Below, one piece after another: positions 33,837-41,443 of a stretch of DNA of 43,907 nucleotides (positions are counted from its first letter, which is position 1; every line of letters starts with the position of its first letter). The DNA is from Sphingomonas sp. GTDB taxonomy: Bacteria; Pseudomonadota; Alphaproteobacteria; Sphingomonadales; Sphingomonadaceae. Below the pieces are notes generated by a model. That model saw nothing but the letters and a program-made list of their open reading frames with translations. It was not told the origin of the DNA and made no database searches. A program made the translations under genes and the position numbers. The stretch is from contig NZ_JANXNX010000058.1 in the NCBI RefSeq assembly GCF_025353885.1, forward strand, positions 1 through 43,907. Direction: 5' to 3'.

Positions 33837-36104
33837 TCAGGCGATCTCGATGTTATTTGCTGTCGCCCATGCCGCCATCGTGGCGCGCATGTCGGCGGGC
33901 GGTGATCGAAGAAATCCGGGCATTTCGGCGCGCAGGGCCGTCAGGTCGAGCGAACGAACCATTGCTTTGATCGGGCCGATCGCTGCTGGGGTAATCGAAA
34001 GCCGCTCGATGCCAAGACCGAGGAGCGCCATCGCCTCGAGGGGACGTCCGCCCATCTCACCGCAAACGGCGACCGGCACGTCGTGTTCATGCGCGATATT
34101 CGACACGCGTGCCAGGAACCTCAGGATAGCCGGGCTCAGCCAGTCATACCGTTCGGCAAGACGCGGGTTGGCGCGATCGGCGGCGAACAAGAACTGGGTC
34201 AGGTCATTCGTGCCGATCGACAGGAAGTCGAGTCGGGGCAGCAGGAGGTCGAGGACTTCAGCGAGCGCCGGAACCTCCAGCATCGCGCCATACCGGACAG
34301 CGGCCGGCACCCGCTTGCCACGCGCGACCAGCCACGCCCGCTGCGCCTCGAAGATTGCCTGGGCCTGGTCGAACTCCCAGGGTTCCGAGACCATCGGAAA
34401 CATGACGTTCAGCGTCCGTCCCGCCGCCGCCTCCAGCAGCGCGCGCGCCTGTGGCTTCATGAGGCCGCCACGGTCGAGCGCGACCCGCAAAGCGCGCCAC
34501 CCCATTGCGGGATTTTCCTCGTTCTCCTCCTGCCGCATATAGGGCAGGGCCTTGTCACCGCCGATATCGACCGTGCGAAAGATCACGGGGCGTTCTCCCG
34601 CCGCGTCCAGCACGTCGCGATAAAGGCGTTGCTGCTGCTGGCGCATGGGGAGCGTGGCGGACACCAGGAACTGGAATTCCGTGCGGAACAGGCCGATACC
34701 GTCAGCACCGGTAATGTCGAGCGCGGCCGCGTCGTCGCGCAGCCCCGCGTTGACCATCAAGGTGACACGCGTTCCGTCCTTCGATACCGATGGCTGGTCG
34801 CGCAATGCCGCAAACTGAGCGCGCCGTTTCTGGCCGATGACGAGCTTTGAATCGAACGCCTCTTCCATTGCGGGGCTGGCGCGAACGACGACATTGCCTT
34901 CTGTCCCATCGAGCAACAATGGATCACCGTCGACGATCATCCGGCGCACGTCTCGGACGCGACCGAGCACCGGAATGCCCATTGCCCGGGCGACAATAAC
35001 GACGTGCGCAGTCAGCGATCCTTCTTCGAGGATGACGCCCTTCAGCCGCCGTCGATCATATTCGAGCAATTCCGCCGGGCCGAGGTTGCGCGCGATCAGG
35101 ATCGTATCCTGCCGCAATCCCGCCTGCGCTGCCGTGCCGAGTTGGCCCGAAACGATGCGCAGCAACCGGTTCGCCAGATCCTCCAGATCGTGCATCCGGT
35201 CGGCCAGCAGTGGATCGTCGATCTGGCGCATCCGCATCCGGGTCCGCTGCTGAACGCGTTCGATCGCGGCTTCGGCGGTGAGTCCGGAATCGATCGCCTC
35301 ATTGATGCGACGGCCCCAGCCCTCGTCATAGGCAAACATCTTGTAGGTCTCGATGACCTCGCGCGTTTCACCGTCGAGTCCGAATTCGGCCTGCGCCGAC
35401 ATCCGATCGATCTGTTCGCGCATCTTGTCGAATGCCGAATAGACGCGGTGGCGCTCGGCCTCGGTATCCTCGGCAACAGTATGTTCAATAACGATGCGCG
35501 GCTGGTGATAGACGGCATGACCGCGTGCCATCCCCTCTACCAGTTTCAGGCCGGTCAGCCGGACCATCTGCGTTTGCAGGACGCGGTCGGTGCCGTGCCG
35601 CTTTTCGTCGACCAGCCCGGCATTGGCGATCAGTTCGCTCAGCACCATGGCCACGGTCTGCAATGCCTCGATCTCGACTTCGGCATAGCGGCGGGAATCG
35701 GCATGCTGGACGCACAGCACCCCAACGGCTTCCTCACGCCGGACGATCGGCACGCCTGCGAAACTGTGGAACATTTCCTCACCGGTTTCGGGTTTATAGG
35801 CGAAATCGGGATGGCTGGTCGCTTCGTCGAGGTTCATTGTATCGACATTGGCGGCGATCGTGCCGACCAGCCCCTCGCCAAGCGCGAGTTTGGTGACGTG
35901 GACCGCGTCCTGGTTCAGGCCGCGCGTCGCATAAAGTTCGAGTTCGCCGTCACGCAGGAGATAGATCGAACAGACTTCGCTTTCGAGCGCCTGGCCGATG
36001 ATTCCGGCAACCTGGTTAAGCTTGGCCTGCGCCCCTGTGCGGGAGGCCATGACCTCATGCAGGCGGGTCAGGATTTCGCGGGCGGAGGCGGCGGCGGATG
36101 GCAT
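33837..36104 (-). CDS. ptsP: Phosphoenolpyruvate-protein phosphotransferase PtsP (EI-Ntr)
   Basis: 755 residues. An N-terminal GAF domain (about 15-165, AGIIGQALESEVCSIYLLRDGELELYA) precedes the enzyme I domains. The phosphoacceptor His is in LTAHVVIVARAMGIPV. The PEP-binding barrel has FRTVDIGGDKALPY, MFPMVSEPWEF, FLSIGTNDLTQFLFAADR and the active-site Cys in VAVCGEMGGRPLEA. It starts the nitrogen PTS cascade (EI-Ntr, NPr, EIIA-Ntr), which in alphaproteobacteria responds to glutamine through GAF and affects potassium and stress control. The partner genes ptsO and ptsN are not in the window. Confidence 0.96.
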   Translation of the reverse strand: MPSAAASAREILTRLHEVMASRTGAQAKLNQVAGIIGQALESEVCSIYLLRDGELELYATRGLNQDAVHVTKLALGEGLVGTIAANVDTMNLDEATSHPDFAYKPETGEEMFHSFAGVPIVRREEAVGVLCVQHADSRRYAEVEIEALQTVAMVLSELIANAGLVDEKRHGTDRVLQTQMVRLTGLKLVEGMARGHAVYHQPRIVIEHTVAEDTEAERHRVYSAFDKMREQIDRMSAQAEFGLDGETREVIETYKMFAYDEGWGRRINEAIDSGLTAEAAIERVQQRTRMRMRQIDDPLLADRMHDLEDLANRLLRIVSGQLGTAAQAGLRQDTILIARNLGPAELLEYDRRRLKGVILEEGSLTAHVVIVARAMGIPVLGRVRDVRRMIVDGDPLLLDGTEGNVVVRASPAMEEAFDSKLVIGQKRRAQFAALRDQPSVSKDGTRVTLMVNAGLRDDAAALDITGADGIGLFRTEFQFLVSATLPMRQQQQRLYRDVLDAAGERPVIFRTVDIGGDKALPYMRQEENEENPAMGWRALRVALDRGGLMKPQARALLEAAAGRTLNVMFPMVSEPWEFDQAQAIFEAQRAWLVARGKRVPAAVRYGAMLEVPALAEVLDLLLPRLDFLSIGTNDLTQFLFAADRANPRLAERYDWLSPAILRFLARVSNIAHEHDVPVAVCGEMGGRPLEAMALLGLGIERLSITPAAIGPIKAMVRSLDLTALRAEMPGFLRSPPADMRATMAAWATANNIEIA

Positions 36105-36148
36105 TTCGTTGCGCTATCAGATGCAGCGCGTGCTTCCAACCGGTAGCC

Positions 36149-36180
36149 CGGTCGATTGTCGCAATTGCTTCAATCGACCG
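36149..36180. repeat. Perfect 10-bp inverted repeat between ptsP and the UrcA gene
   Basis: CGGTCGATTG (36149-36158) and CAATCGACCG (36171-36180) enclose a 12-base loop containing GCAATTGC. It lies 10 bases after the UrcA stop codon on the minus strand. There is no T-run, so it may be a 3'-end stabiliser, a weak terminator or an operator for ptsP. Confidence 0.6.
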
Positions 36181-36189
36181 AACGACGGA

Positions 36190-36498
36190 TCAATTTACGG
36201 CAGCGACCTGGACGGACTGCTGCGCAGAAGCGATGGCAATGGCGACGCGCGGCTGGGTCGCGGCCATGGTCAGGTTGGTGCACTTGTTCGCGATGGCCAT
36301 GGCTTTCAGATCACGAAAGTCGGGCTTGCCGCAAATTGCCTGGACGGCATGACTGATGCGGATATCGAGAACGGCCTTGCCGCGCGCCGAAGTCAGGTCG
36401 AGCCCGGCGAAGCTCACGGGGACCGAAACGGTTTCGGCAATTGCGGGAACTGCGCACGAAACAGCGAGCCCCGCGAGGAGGATAGTTGAAATTTTCAC
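36190..36498 (-). CDS. UrcA family protein
   Basis: 102 residues from GTG 36498, with AAGGA eight bases upstream. A signal peptide (MKISTILLAGLAVSCAVPAIAE) is followed by the UrcA pattern: VSVPVSFAGLDLTSARGKAVLDIRISHAVQAIC, then CT near the middle and AIASAQQSV at the end. The two mature cysteines (in QAICG and ANKCT) could form a disulfide. UrcA proteins are small periplasmic proteins found in several copies in sphingomonads and caulobacters; their role is unknown. It is monocistronic. Confidence 0.85.
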   Translation of the reverse strand: MKISTILLAGLAVSCAVPAIAETVSVPVSFAGLDLTSARGKAVLDIRISHAVQAICGKPDFRDLKAMAIANKCTNLTMAATQPRVAIAIASAQQSVQVAAVN

Positions 36499-36629
36499 GA
36501 TGGATTCCTTCCACGAATAGAATGACGCCACCTCTGTCGCGATCGCGCGAAGCAGTCGTCCCGAGCCTTGGACCCGGGGGCCTCATGTCACTCAAATAAG
36601 TCAAGCGCAAGTCATTACGTTGGCAGTAT

Positions 36630-36666
36630 TATTTCAGTATTTAAGTTGCAGATTTGCACTGAAATA
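36630..36666. repeat. AT-rich inverted repeat at the end of the flavoprotein gene
   Basis: TATTTCAGT (36630-36638) and ACTGAAATA (36658-36666) are exact inverted copies around a 19-base loop. They lie directly after the TAA at 36667-36669 on the minus strand, in an unusually AT-rich patch for this genome. It could be a weak terminator or a regulator site of the UrcA gene region; there is no T-run. Confidence 0.45.
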
Positions 36667-37674
36667 TTATGTCGCGCGATTATCCAGTGCTTCCGTAGCT
36701 TGCGCGACCAGCTCCGCGACTATGTGGGCGACCGGTTCTTCAAACTTTACCATGCCAACTGACTGTCCCGCCATCAGCGAGCCGTTCTCGACGTCGCCGT
36801 CGATGACCGCGCGCCGCAATGCTCCGGCCCAATAATGTTCGATCTGCAACTGGGCCTCGGCCATGGCCAGGCCGCCCTCGTCGATCGATCGGGCCACCTC
36901 GACCTGCTTGGCGGTAAACAGCTCCGTGCCGGCGTTTTTCAACGCGCGCACCGGGATGACCGGCAGGCGCGGATCGATCTGGACGCTCGACACCGCATCG
37001 CGCGCCGATGCACGAAAGAATGCCTTCTTGAAATTGGGGTGCGCGATGCTTTCGGCCGCGCAGGCAAAGCGGGTGCCAAGCTGGACACCGGCGGCTCCCA
37101 TTTCGAGATACGCAGCGATCGCTTCGCCGCGACCGATGCCGCCTGCGATAAAGACGGGGACCTGTTCGGCGACTTCGGGAAGGATTTCCTGGGCAAGGAC
37201 CGACGTGGAAACGGGACCGATGTGGCCGCCCGCCTCCATGCCCTCGATCACCAGCGCGTCCACGCCCGACCGGATCAGTTTTTTGGCAAGGCTCAGGGCC
37301 GGGGCAAAGCAGATGAGTTTCGCCCCAGACCCCTTGATCGCGTCGAGACTGCCGGCGGGGGGCAATCCGCCAGCCAGCACGACATGGGTAACGCCATGCT
37401 TCGTGCAAACCGCGATCAGGTCCATCAGGTCGGGGTGCATGGTGATCAGGTTCACACCGAACGGCTTGTCGGTGCGCTTTTTCGTCTCTGCAATTTCGGT
37501 GTCGAGCAGCGCGGGCGTCATCGCGCCACATGCGATCAGGCCGAACCCGCCCGCGTTGGATATGGCGGCGACCAGATGGCGCTCGCTGATCCACGACATC
37601 GCGCCGCACATGATGGCGACTTCACTGCCGAGAAAGGCAGTGCCACGCGCCATCAGGGTGTCGAGGCGGGTCAA
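36667..37674 (-). CDS. Nitronate monooxygenase family flavoprotein
   Basis: 335 residues, an FMN-dependent TIM barrel of the NMO/2-nitropropane dioxygenase and FabK group. IMCGAMSWISERHLVAAISNAGGFGLIA is at the start. THVVLAGGLPP, then EGMEAGGHIGPV with the catalytic His, and the FMN phosphate loop VFIAGGIGRGEAIAAYLEMGAAGVQLGTRF follow. It may oxidise nitronates or act as an enoyl-ACP-reductase-like enzyme; the exact substrate is not predictable. Its ATG overlaps the lysC stop by four bases, so the two are cotranscribed, although no metabolic link is evident. Confidence 0.9.
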   Translation of the reverse strand: MTRLDTLMARGTAFLGSEVAIMCGAMSWISERHLVAAISNAGGFGLIACGAMTPALLDTEIAETKKRTDKPFGVNLITMHPDLMDLIAVCTKHGVTHVVLAGGLPPAGSLDAIKGSGAKLICFAPALSLAKKLIRSGVDALVIEGMEAGGHIGPVSTSVLAQEILPEVAEQVPVFIAGGIGRGEAIAAYLEMGAAGVQLGTRFACAAESIAHPNFKKAFFRASARDAVSSVQIDPRLPVIPVRALKNAGTELFTAKQVEVARSIDEGGLAMAEAQLQIEHYWAGALRRAVIDGDVENGSLMAGQSVGMVKFEEPVAHIVAELVAQATEALDNRAT

Positions 37675-38936
37675 GCACCTTCCTCCGCATCGAGGCCATA
37701 GGCGGTGTGCAGGACGCGAACGGCGAGTTCGGTGTAATCTTCCTCGATCAGGACGCTGACCTTGATCTCGCTGGTCGAGATTGCCTGGATATTGATACCG
37801 CGATCGGCGAGAGCGGTGAACATCGTCGAGGCCACGCCCGCATGGCTTCGCATGCCGACGCCGACCACCGATATCTTGGCGACCTTGGTATCGTGGACCA
37901 GCGTCCCGTACCCAATTTCACCGCGCGATTTCTCAAGGACATCGAGCGCCCGGCTGAGTTCGGCCTGGGGGACGGTGAAAGTCACATCGGTCGATCCGGT
38001 CGAATGCGCGATGTTCTGGATAATCATGTCGACATTGATGTTGATCGCCGCCAGCGGGCTGAAGATGCGCGCGACCGCACCGGGCTTGTCGGGCACGTCG
38101 GTCAGGGTGATCTTTGCCTCGTTCTTGTCGTGGGCGATGCCCGTGATGAGCTGGCGTTCCATATCGTCTCCGATCTCGTCGTCACCGACGATCATTGTTC
38201 CGGGAAGGGTGTCGGCCGTCGCGCCGTCATTGGGGTCGTCGAAGCTCGACAGGACCTGGATGCGGACCCCGGTCTTCATGGCCAGGCCGACCGAGCGCGT
38301 CTGGAGCACCTTTGCACCGACGCTCGCGAGTTCGAGCATTTCCTCATACGTCACCCGTTTCAGCTTGCGGGCGCGGGGGACGATGCGCGGATCGGTGGTG
38401 TAAACGCCGTCGACGTCGGTATAGATGTCGCAGCGATCGGCCTTCATGGCGGCGGCGATCGCGACCGCCGAGGTGTCGGAGCCGCCGCGGCCCAGTGTCG
38501 AGATTCGGTCGTTGTCCGACACGCCCTGGAACCCCGGGATCACCGCGACTTCGCCGCTGGCCAGCGCGGCGTCGAGCGCGGCGGTGTCGATGTCCTGGAT
38601 GCGGGCCGAAGCATGGGCGTCGTTGGTGCGGATCGGCAGTTGCCAGCCAAGCCAGCTTCGCGCCGGAACGCCGATCGATTGCAGGGCCAGTGCAAGCAGC
38701 CCGCTGGTCACCTGTTCGCCCGACGCAACCACGACATCATATTCACGGGCGTCGTAAAGTGAGGATGCTTCCCGGCAAAAGCCGACCAGTCGATCGGTTT
38801 CCCCGGCCATGGCCGAAACGACGACGGCCACCTGGTTGCCCGCATTCACTTCGCGTTTCACGCGCGCGGCCACGCTGCGGATGCGTTCTATGCCCGCCAT
38901 CGACGTTCCGCCGAACTTCATCACAATCCGCGCCAT
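37671..38936 (-). CDS. lysC: Aspartate kinase
   Basis: 421 residues. The kinase N-terminus [19 protein letters not shown] is followed by [26 protein letters not shown] and [24 protein letters not shown]. Two ACT domains occupy the C-terminal 160 residues ([17 protein letters not shown] and [20 protein letters not shown]). It phosphorylates aspartate at the head of lysine, threonine and methionine synthesis and is probably feedback-inhibited through the ACT domains. It diverges from ubiG with a 54-base gap. Confidence 0.97.
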   Translation of the reverse strand: MARIVMKFGGTSMAGIERIRSVAARVKREVNAGNQVAVVVSAMAGETDRLVGFCREASSLYDAREYDVVVASGEQVTSGLLALALQSIGVPARSWLGWQLPIRTNDAHASARIQDIDTAALDAALASGEVAVIPGFQGVSDNDRISTLGRGGSDTSAVAIAAAMKADRCDIYTDVDGVYTTDPRIVPRARKLKRVTYEEMLELASVGAKVLQTRSVGLAMKTGVRIQVLSSFDDPNDGATADTLPGTMIVGDDEIGDDMERQLITGIAHDKNEAKITLTDVPDKPGAVARIFSPLAAININVDMIIQNIAHSTGSTDVTFTVPQAELSRALDVLEKSRGEIGYGTLVHDTKVAKISVVGVGMRSHAGVASTMFTALADRGINIQAISTSEIKVSVLIEEDYTELAVRVLHTAYGLDAEEGA

Positions 38937-38990
38937 ATGGCGTCAACTTCCCCCTTGGGCTTTCCAGCGCGGCCCTGATAGAAAGGGGGC

Positions 38991-39761
38991 ATGACGAACG
39001 CAACCGCGACCGTGGCGCATACGGCAGATGTAACTATGGCTTCCGATCCAAGCATCCTGTCGCGGGAGGCCGTGCATTTCGGCGCGATGGCAGGTGACTG
39101 GTGGAATCCCAATGGATCCTCGGCCATGCTGCACAAGCTGAACCCGGTGCGGCTGGGCTATATTCGCGCAGCGGTGGACCGGCACTGGCAGTTTGATCCT
39201 ACAGCCCGGCGCCCGCTGGCGGGGAAGCGGGCGCTGGACATGGGCTGTGGCGCGGGATTGCTGACTGAACCGCTGGCACGGCTGGGGGCTGAGGTGACAG
39301 GGGTTGATGCGGCCCCGGAAAATATCGCGGCGGCCAGCGCTCATGCGGTGCAATCGCGGCTTGCCGTCGAATATCGCGCTGGCGGGACCGACGTGATCAC
39401 GGGGAGCCTGTTCGACCTGATCACGTGCATGGAAGTCATCGAGCATGTGGCCGACCCGCGCGCGTTCGTGGCGGGACTGGCAAATGCCTTGGCACCCGGT
39501 GGATTGTTGATCCTGTCGACGCCGAACCGGACCGCTTTGTCGAAACTGGCGATCATCACCGTCGCCGAAGGTCTTGGACAAATCCCCCGGGGGACGCACG
39601 ACTGGGACAAATTCCTGACACCCGACGAACTGCAACGACTGCTGGCGGGCGCGGGGCTGAGCGCAATCGACACCCGTGGGATCAGCTACCGTCCAGGCAG
39701 CGGCTTTGCGCTGACCGATGACCTGAACCTCGATTATCTGATGACTGCCGTAGGTCGCTAG
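38991..39761 (+). CDS. ubiG: Ubiquinone biosynthesis O-methyltransferase
   Basis: 256 residues. [30 protein letters not shown] is the UbiG substrate region, [31 protein letters not shown] is the SAM motif, and [20 protein letters not shown] is typical of the family. It performs both O-methylations of the quinone ring in ubiquinone synthesis. ATG 38991 is used; an inner ATG 15 codons on is also possible. The stop region overlaps the convergent pdeM gene by four bases. Confidence 0.96.
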   Translation: MTNATATVAHTADVTMASDPSILSREAVHFGAMAGDWWNPNGSSAMLHKLNPVRLGYIRAAVDRHWQFDPTARRPLAGKRALDMGCGAGLLTEPLARLGAEVTGVDAAPENIAAASAHAVQSRLAVEYRAGGTDVITGSLFDLITCMEVIEHVADPRAFVAGLANALAPGGLLILSTPNRTALSKLAIITVAEGLGQIPRGTHDWDKFLTPDELQRLLAGAGLSAIDTRGISYRPGSGFALTDDLNLDYLMTAVGR

Positions 39762-40420
39762 GCGGCGAGCGGGAAGCGCAGCATCCGGCTTTCGATCGGG
39801 ACCAGCGCCTGCGCCGCCCTGCCGGTCAGGCGCAGGATTTCGGGATGGGCTGCGTCCAGGCCCCCAGTCAGCGATCCGAATGCCGGCAGTATCAGCTTGG
39901 TCGCAGACGCCACGAAACACCGCCGGGCAACGCGGCGACCGCGCACCGACACGCGCAGCTTGGGATGGAAATGGCCCGACAGCTCGGGGCGCGGCTCATG
40001 CGGTGACGCCTCGTGGCGCAGGATCAGGCCATCGACTTCGGCCTCGTCGACAATCCGCCCGCCGCAATGGTCGATCAGGCCAGCATCATGGTTTCCGGTA
40101 ATCCACACCCAGTCGAGCGCACCGGTCAACGACCGCAACAGCGCCTGCGCCCTGGCGGGCAAGCGCTCACAACCGGCACTGTCGTGGAAACTGTCGCCGA
40201 GGCACCAGATTTCGCGCGGCGCACAAGCCACTGCCAACGCGGTCAGGTCAGTGAGGGTCGCGATTGAATCATAAGGGGGCAGCAACTGGCCGCCGATGGC
40301 AAACCAGCTCGCCTTTTCCAAATGCAGGTCGGCGACAATCAGCGCCCGACGCGCCGGCCAGTAAAGCGCCCCTCCGGGGAGCGCGCAAAGGTCGTGGTCG
40401 GCGAACGAAAAGGGAACCAT
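39758..40420 (-). CDS. pdeM: Ligase-associated DNA damage response endonuclease PdeM
   Basis: 220 residues, a calcineurin-like metallophosphoesterase. The metal ligands are in VADLHLEKASWF (DLHLEK at 31-36), WCLGDSFHDS, WITGNHDAG and LSGHFHPKLRV. The family is a component of the ligase-associated repair cluster with an ATP-dependent DNA ligase, an Lhr-type helicase and an exonuclease. That helicase is upstream at 41444-43885, with the protease gene between. The enzyme is expected to cut or trim DNA ends; its in vivo substrate is not established. The gene starts 18 bases after the protease stop. Confidence 0.9.
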   Translation of the reverse strand: MVPFSFADHDLCALPGGALYWPARRALIVADLHLEKASWFAIGGQLLPPYDSIATLTDLTALAVACAPREIWCLGDSFHDSAGCERLPARAQALLRSLTGALDWVWITGNHDAGLIDHCGGRIVDEAEVDGLILRHEASPHEPRPELSGHFHPKLRVSVRGRRVARRCFVASATKLILPAFGSLTGGLDAAHPEILRLTGRAAQALVPIESRMLRFPLAA

Positions 40421-40438
40421 TGGTCGGCGACTATGCCG

Positions 40439-41362
40439 TCACACGTCGCCCGGCAAGAGAAAGCGGACCTTTCGCTGGGCAAAATCGACCGAAACCCGAC
40501 GAAACGACCGGAGCGTGTCGATACCTAGCAGCATGGCGGGCCGGTTTTGAAGTCCGAAGCGCTTGAAGGGATGGGCATCGGCAAAGGCAATGAAGACCTG
40601 GCGAAGCTCGATCCCGCCGATGCGCACCTTGTCGACCGCCGATACTTCGGCCGCGAGCCGGGCGCCGGTAACGTCGATCAACTCGGTCCCGACAAAGCGC
40701 ATCTTGCGATGCCGCCTGGCCAGCAGAGTGCGAAGCGCCGTATTGCCCACCGTGTTCTGCGCGCCCGAATCGATGATGACGGTGACGGGGACAGAGTCGA
40801 TCTGGGCATCGACCAGCACCAGCTGGCCATATCGCGAGCGCGCCGTCACCACGATGGTATCGGGATCCACCGGTTCGCGTGCGCCGGGTTCGGCGATGGT
40901 CAGCGTGCGCGCGCGGAAGTCCATGATGATCCGCCGATCCTTCAGCGAGTCGATGCCCAAAATGCCCTGCGCGCCGATATTGCTCTCGGCGAGCGCGGGG
41001 GCGTTGATGCGGGGAATGACGCGACCGGCGATCCCGAGCCGCTTCAGCGCGACGGTCGAAACGCGGTCGACACTCACCATGCCATGAAGCGTTGCCGATC
41101 CCGCAGCTTCCAGGCCCAGGCTGTCGGCGAGCGCGCGTGAAATGACGCTTCTATCCGCGCCGGTATCGACGATGAAGTGATAAGGGCCGGACCCGTCGAT
41201 CATCACCGGAACGGTCATGCGCATCGCGCTGTCAGCGGCGCTGTCGATCACCGTCGGCTGCACGAGAGGTGGCGGCGTGCTCTGGGCAGCGCCGCGGGCA
41301 CAAACCAGCAGCAGCGATGTCGCGATCATAACTGTCGAAACCCGATGCCTCGATGCGGGCAT
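40439..41362 (-). CDS. Secreted or anchored protease with two retropepsin-like domains
   Basis: 307 residues from ATG 41362, with AGGAG eight bases upstream. A short hydrophobic signal or anchor (VSTVMIATSLLLVCARGAAQ) is followed by two retropepsin-like units. The first has FIVDTGADRSV (Asp 66) and ILGIDSLKDRRIIMDF. The second has VIIDSGAQNTV (Asp 198) and LLGIDTLRSFRRVSVDF. Both keep the D-T/S-G-A catalytic triplet, so one chain could form an active site like a two-lobed aspartic protease. It sits between helicase and PdeM genes on the same strand. The substrate is unknown. Confidence 0.82.
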   Translation of the reverse strand: MPASRHRVSTVMIATSLLLVCARGAAQSTPPPLVQPTVIDSAADSAMRMTVPVMIDGSGPYHFIVDTGADRSVISRALADSLGLEAAGSATLHGMVSVDRVSTVALKRLGIAGRVIPRINAPALAESNIGAQGILGIDSLKDRRIIMDFRARTLTIAEPGAREPVDPDTIVVTARSRYGQLVLVDAQIDSVPVTVIIDSGAQNTVGNTALRTLLARRHRKMRFVGTELIDVTGARLAAEVSAVDKVRIGGIELRQVFIAFADAHPFKRFGLQNRPAMLLGIDTLRSFRRVSVDFAQRKVRFLLPGDV

Positions 41363-41443
41363 TCCGCCGTCTCCTGCGGACATCTGCCATGCCCCTGTTT
41401 GGAAACATGACCGAAAATCCTATGGCCGAACAGGGAAATCGGA

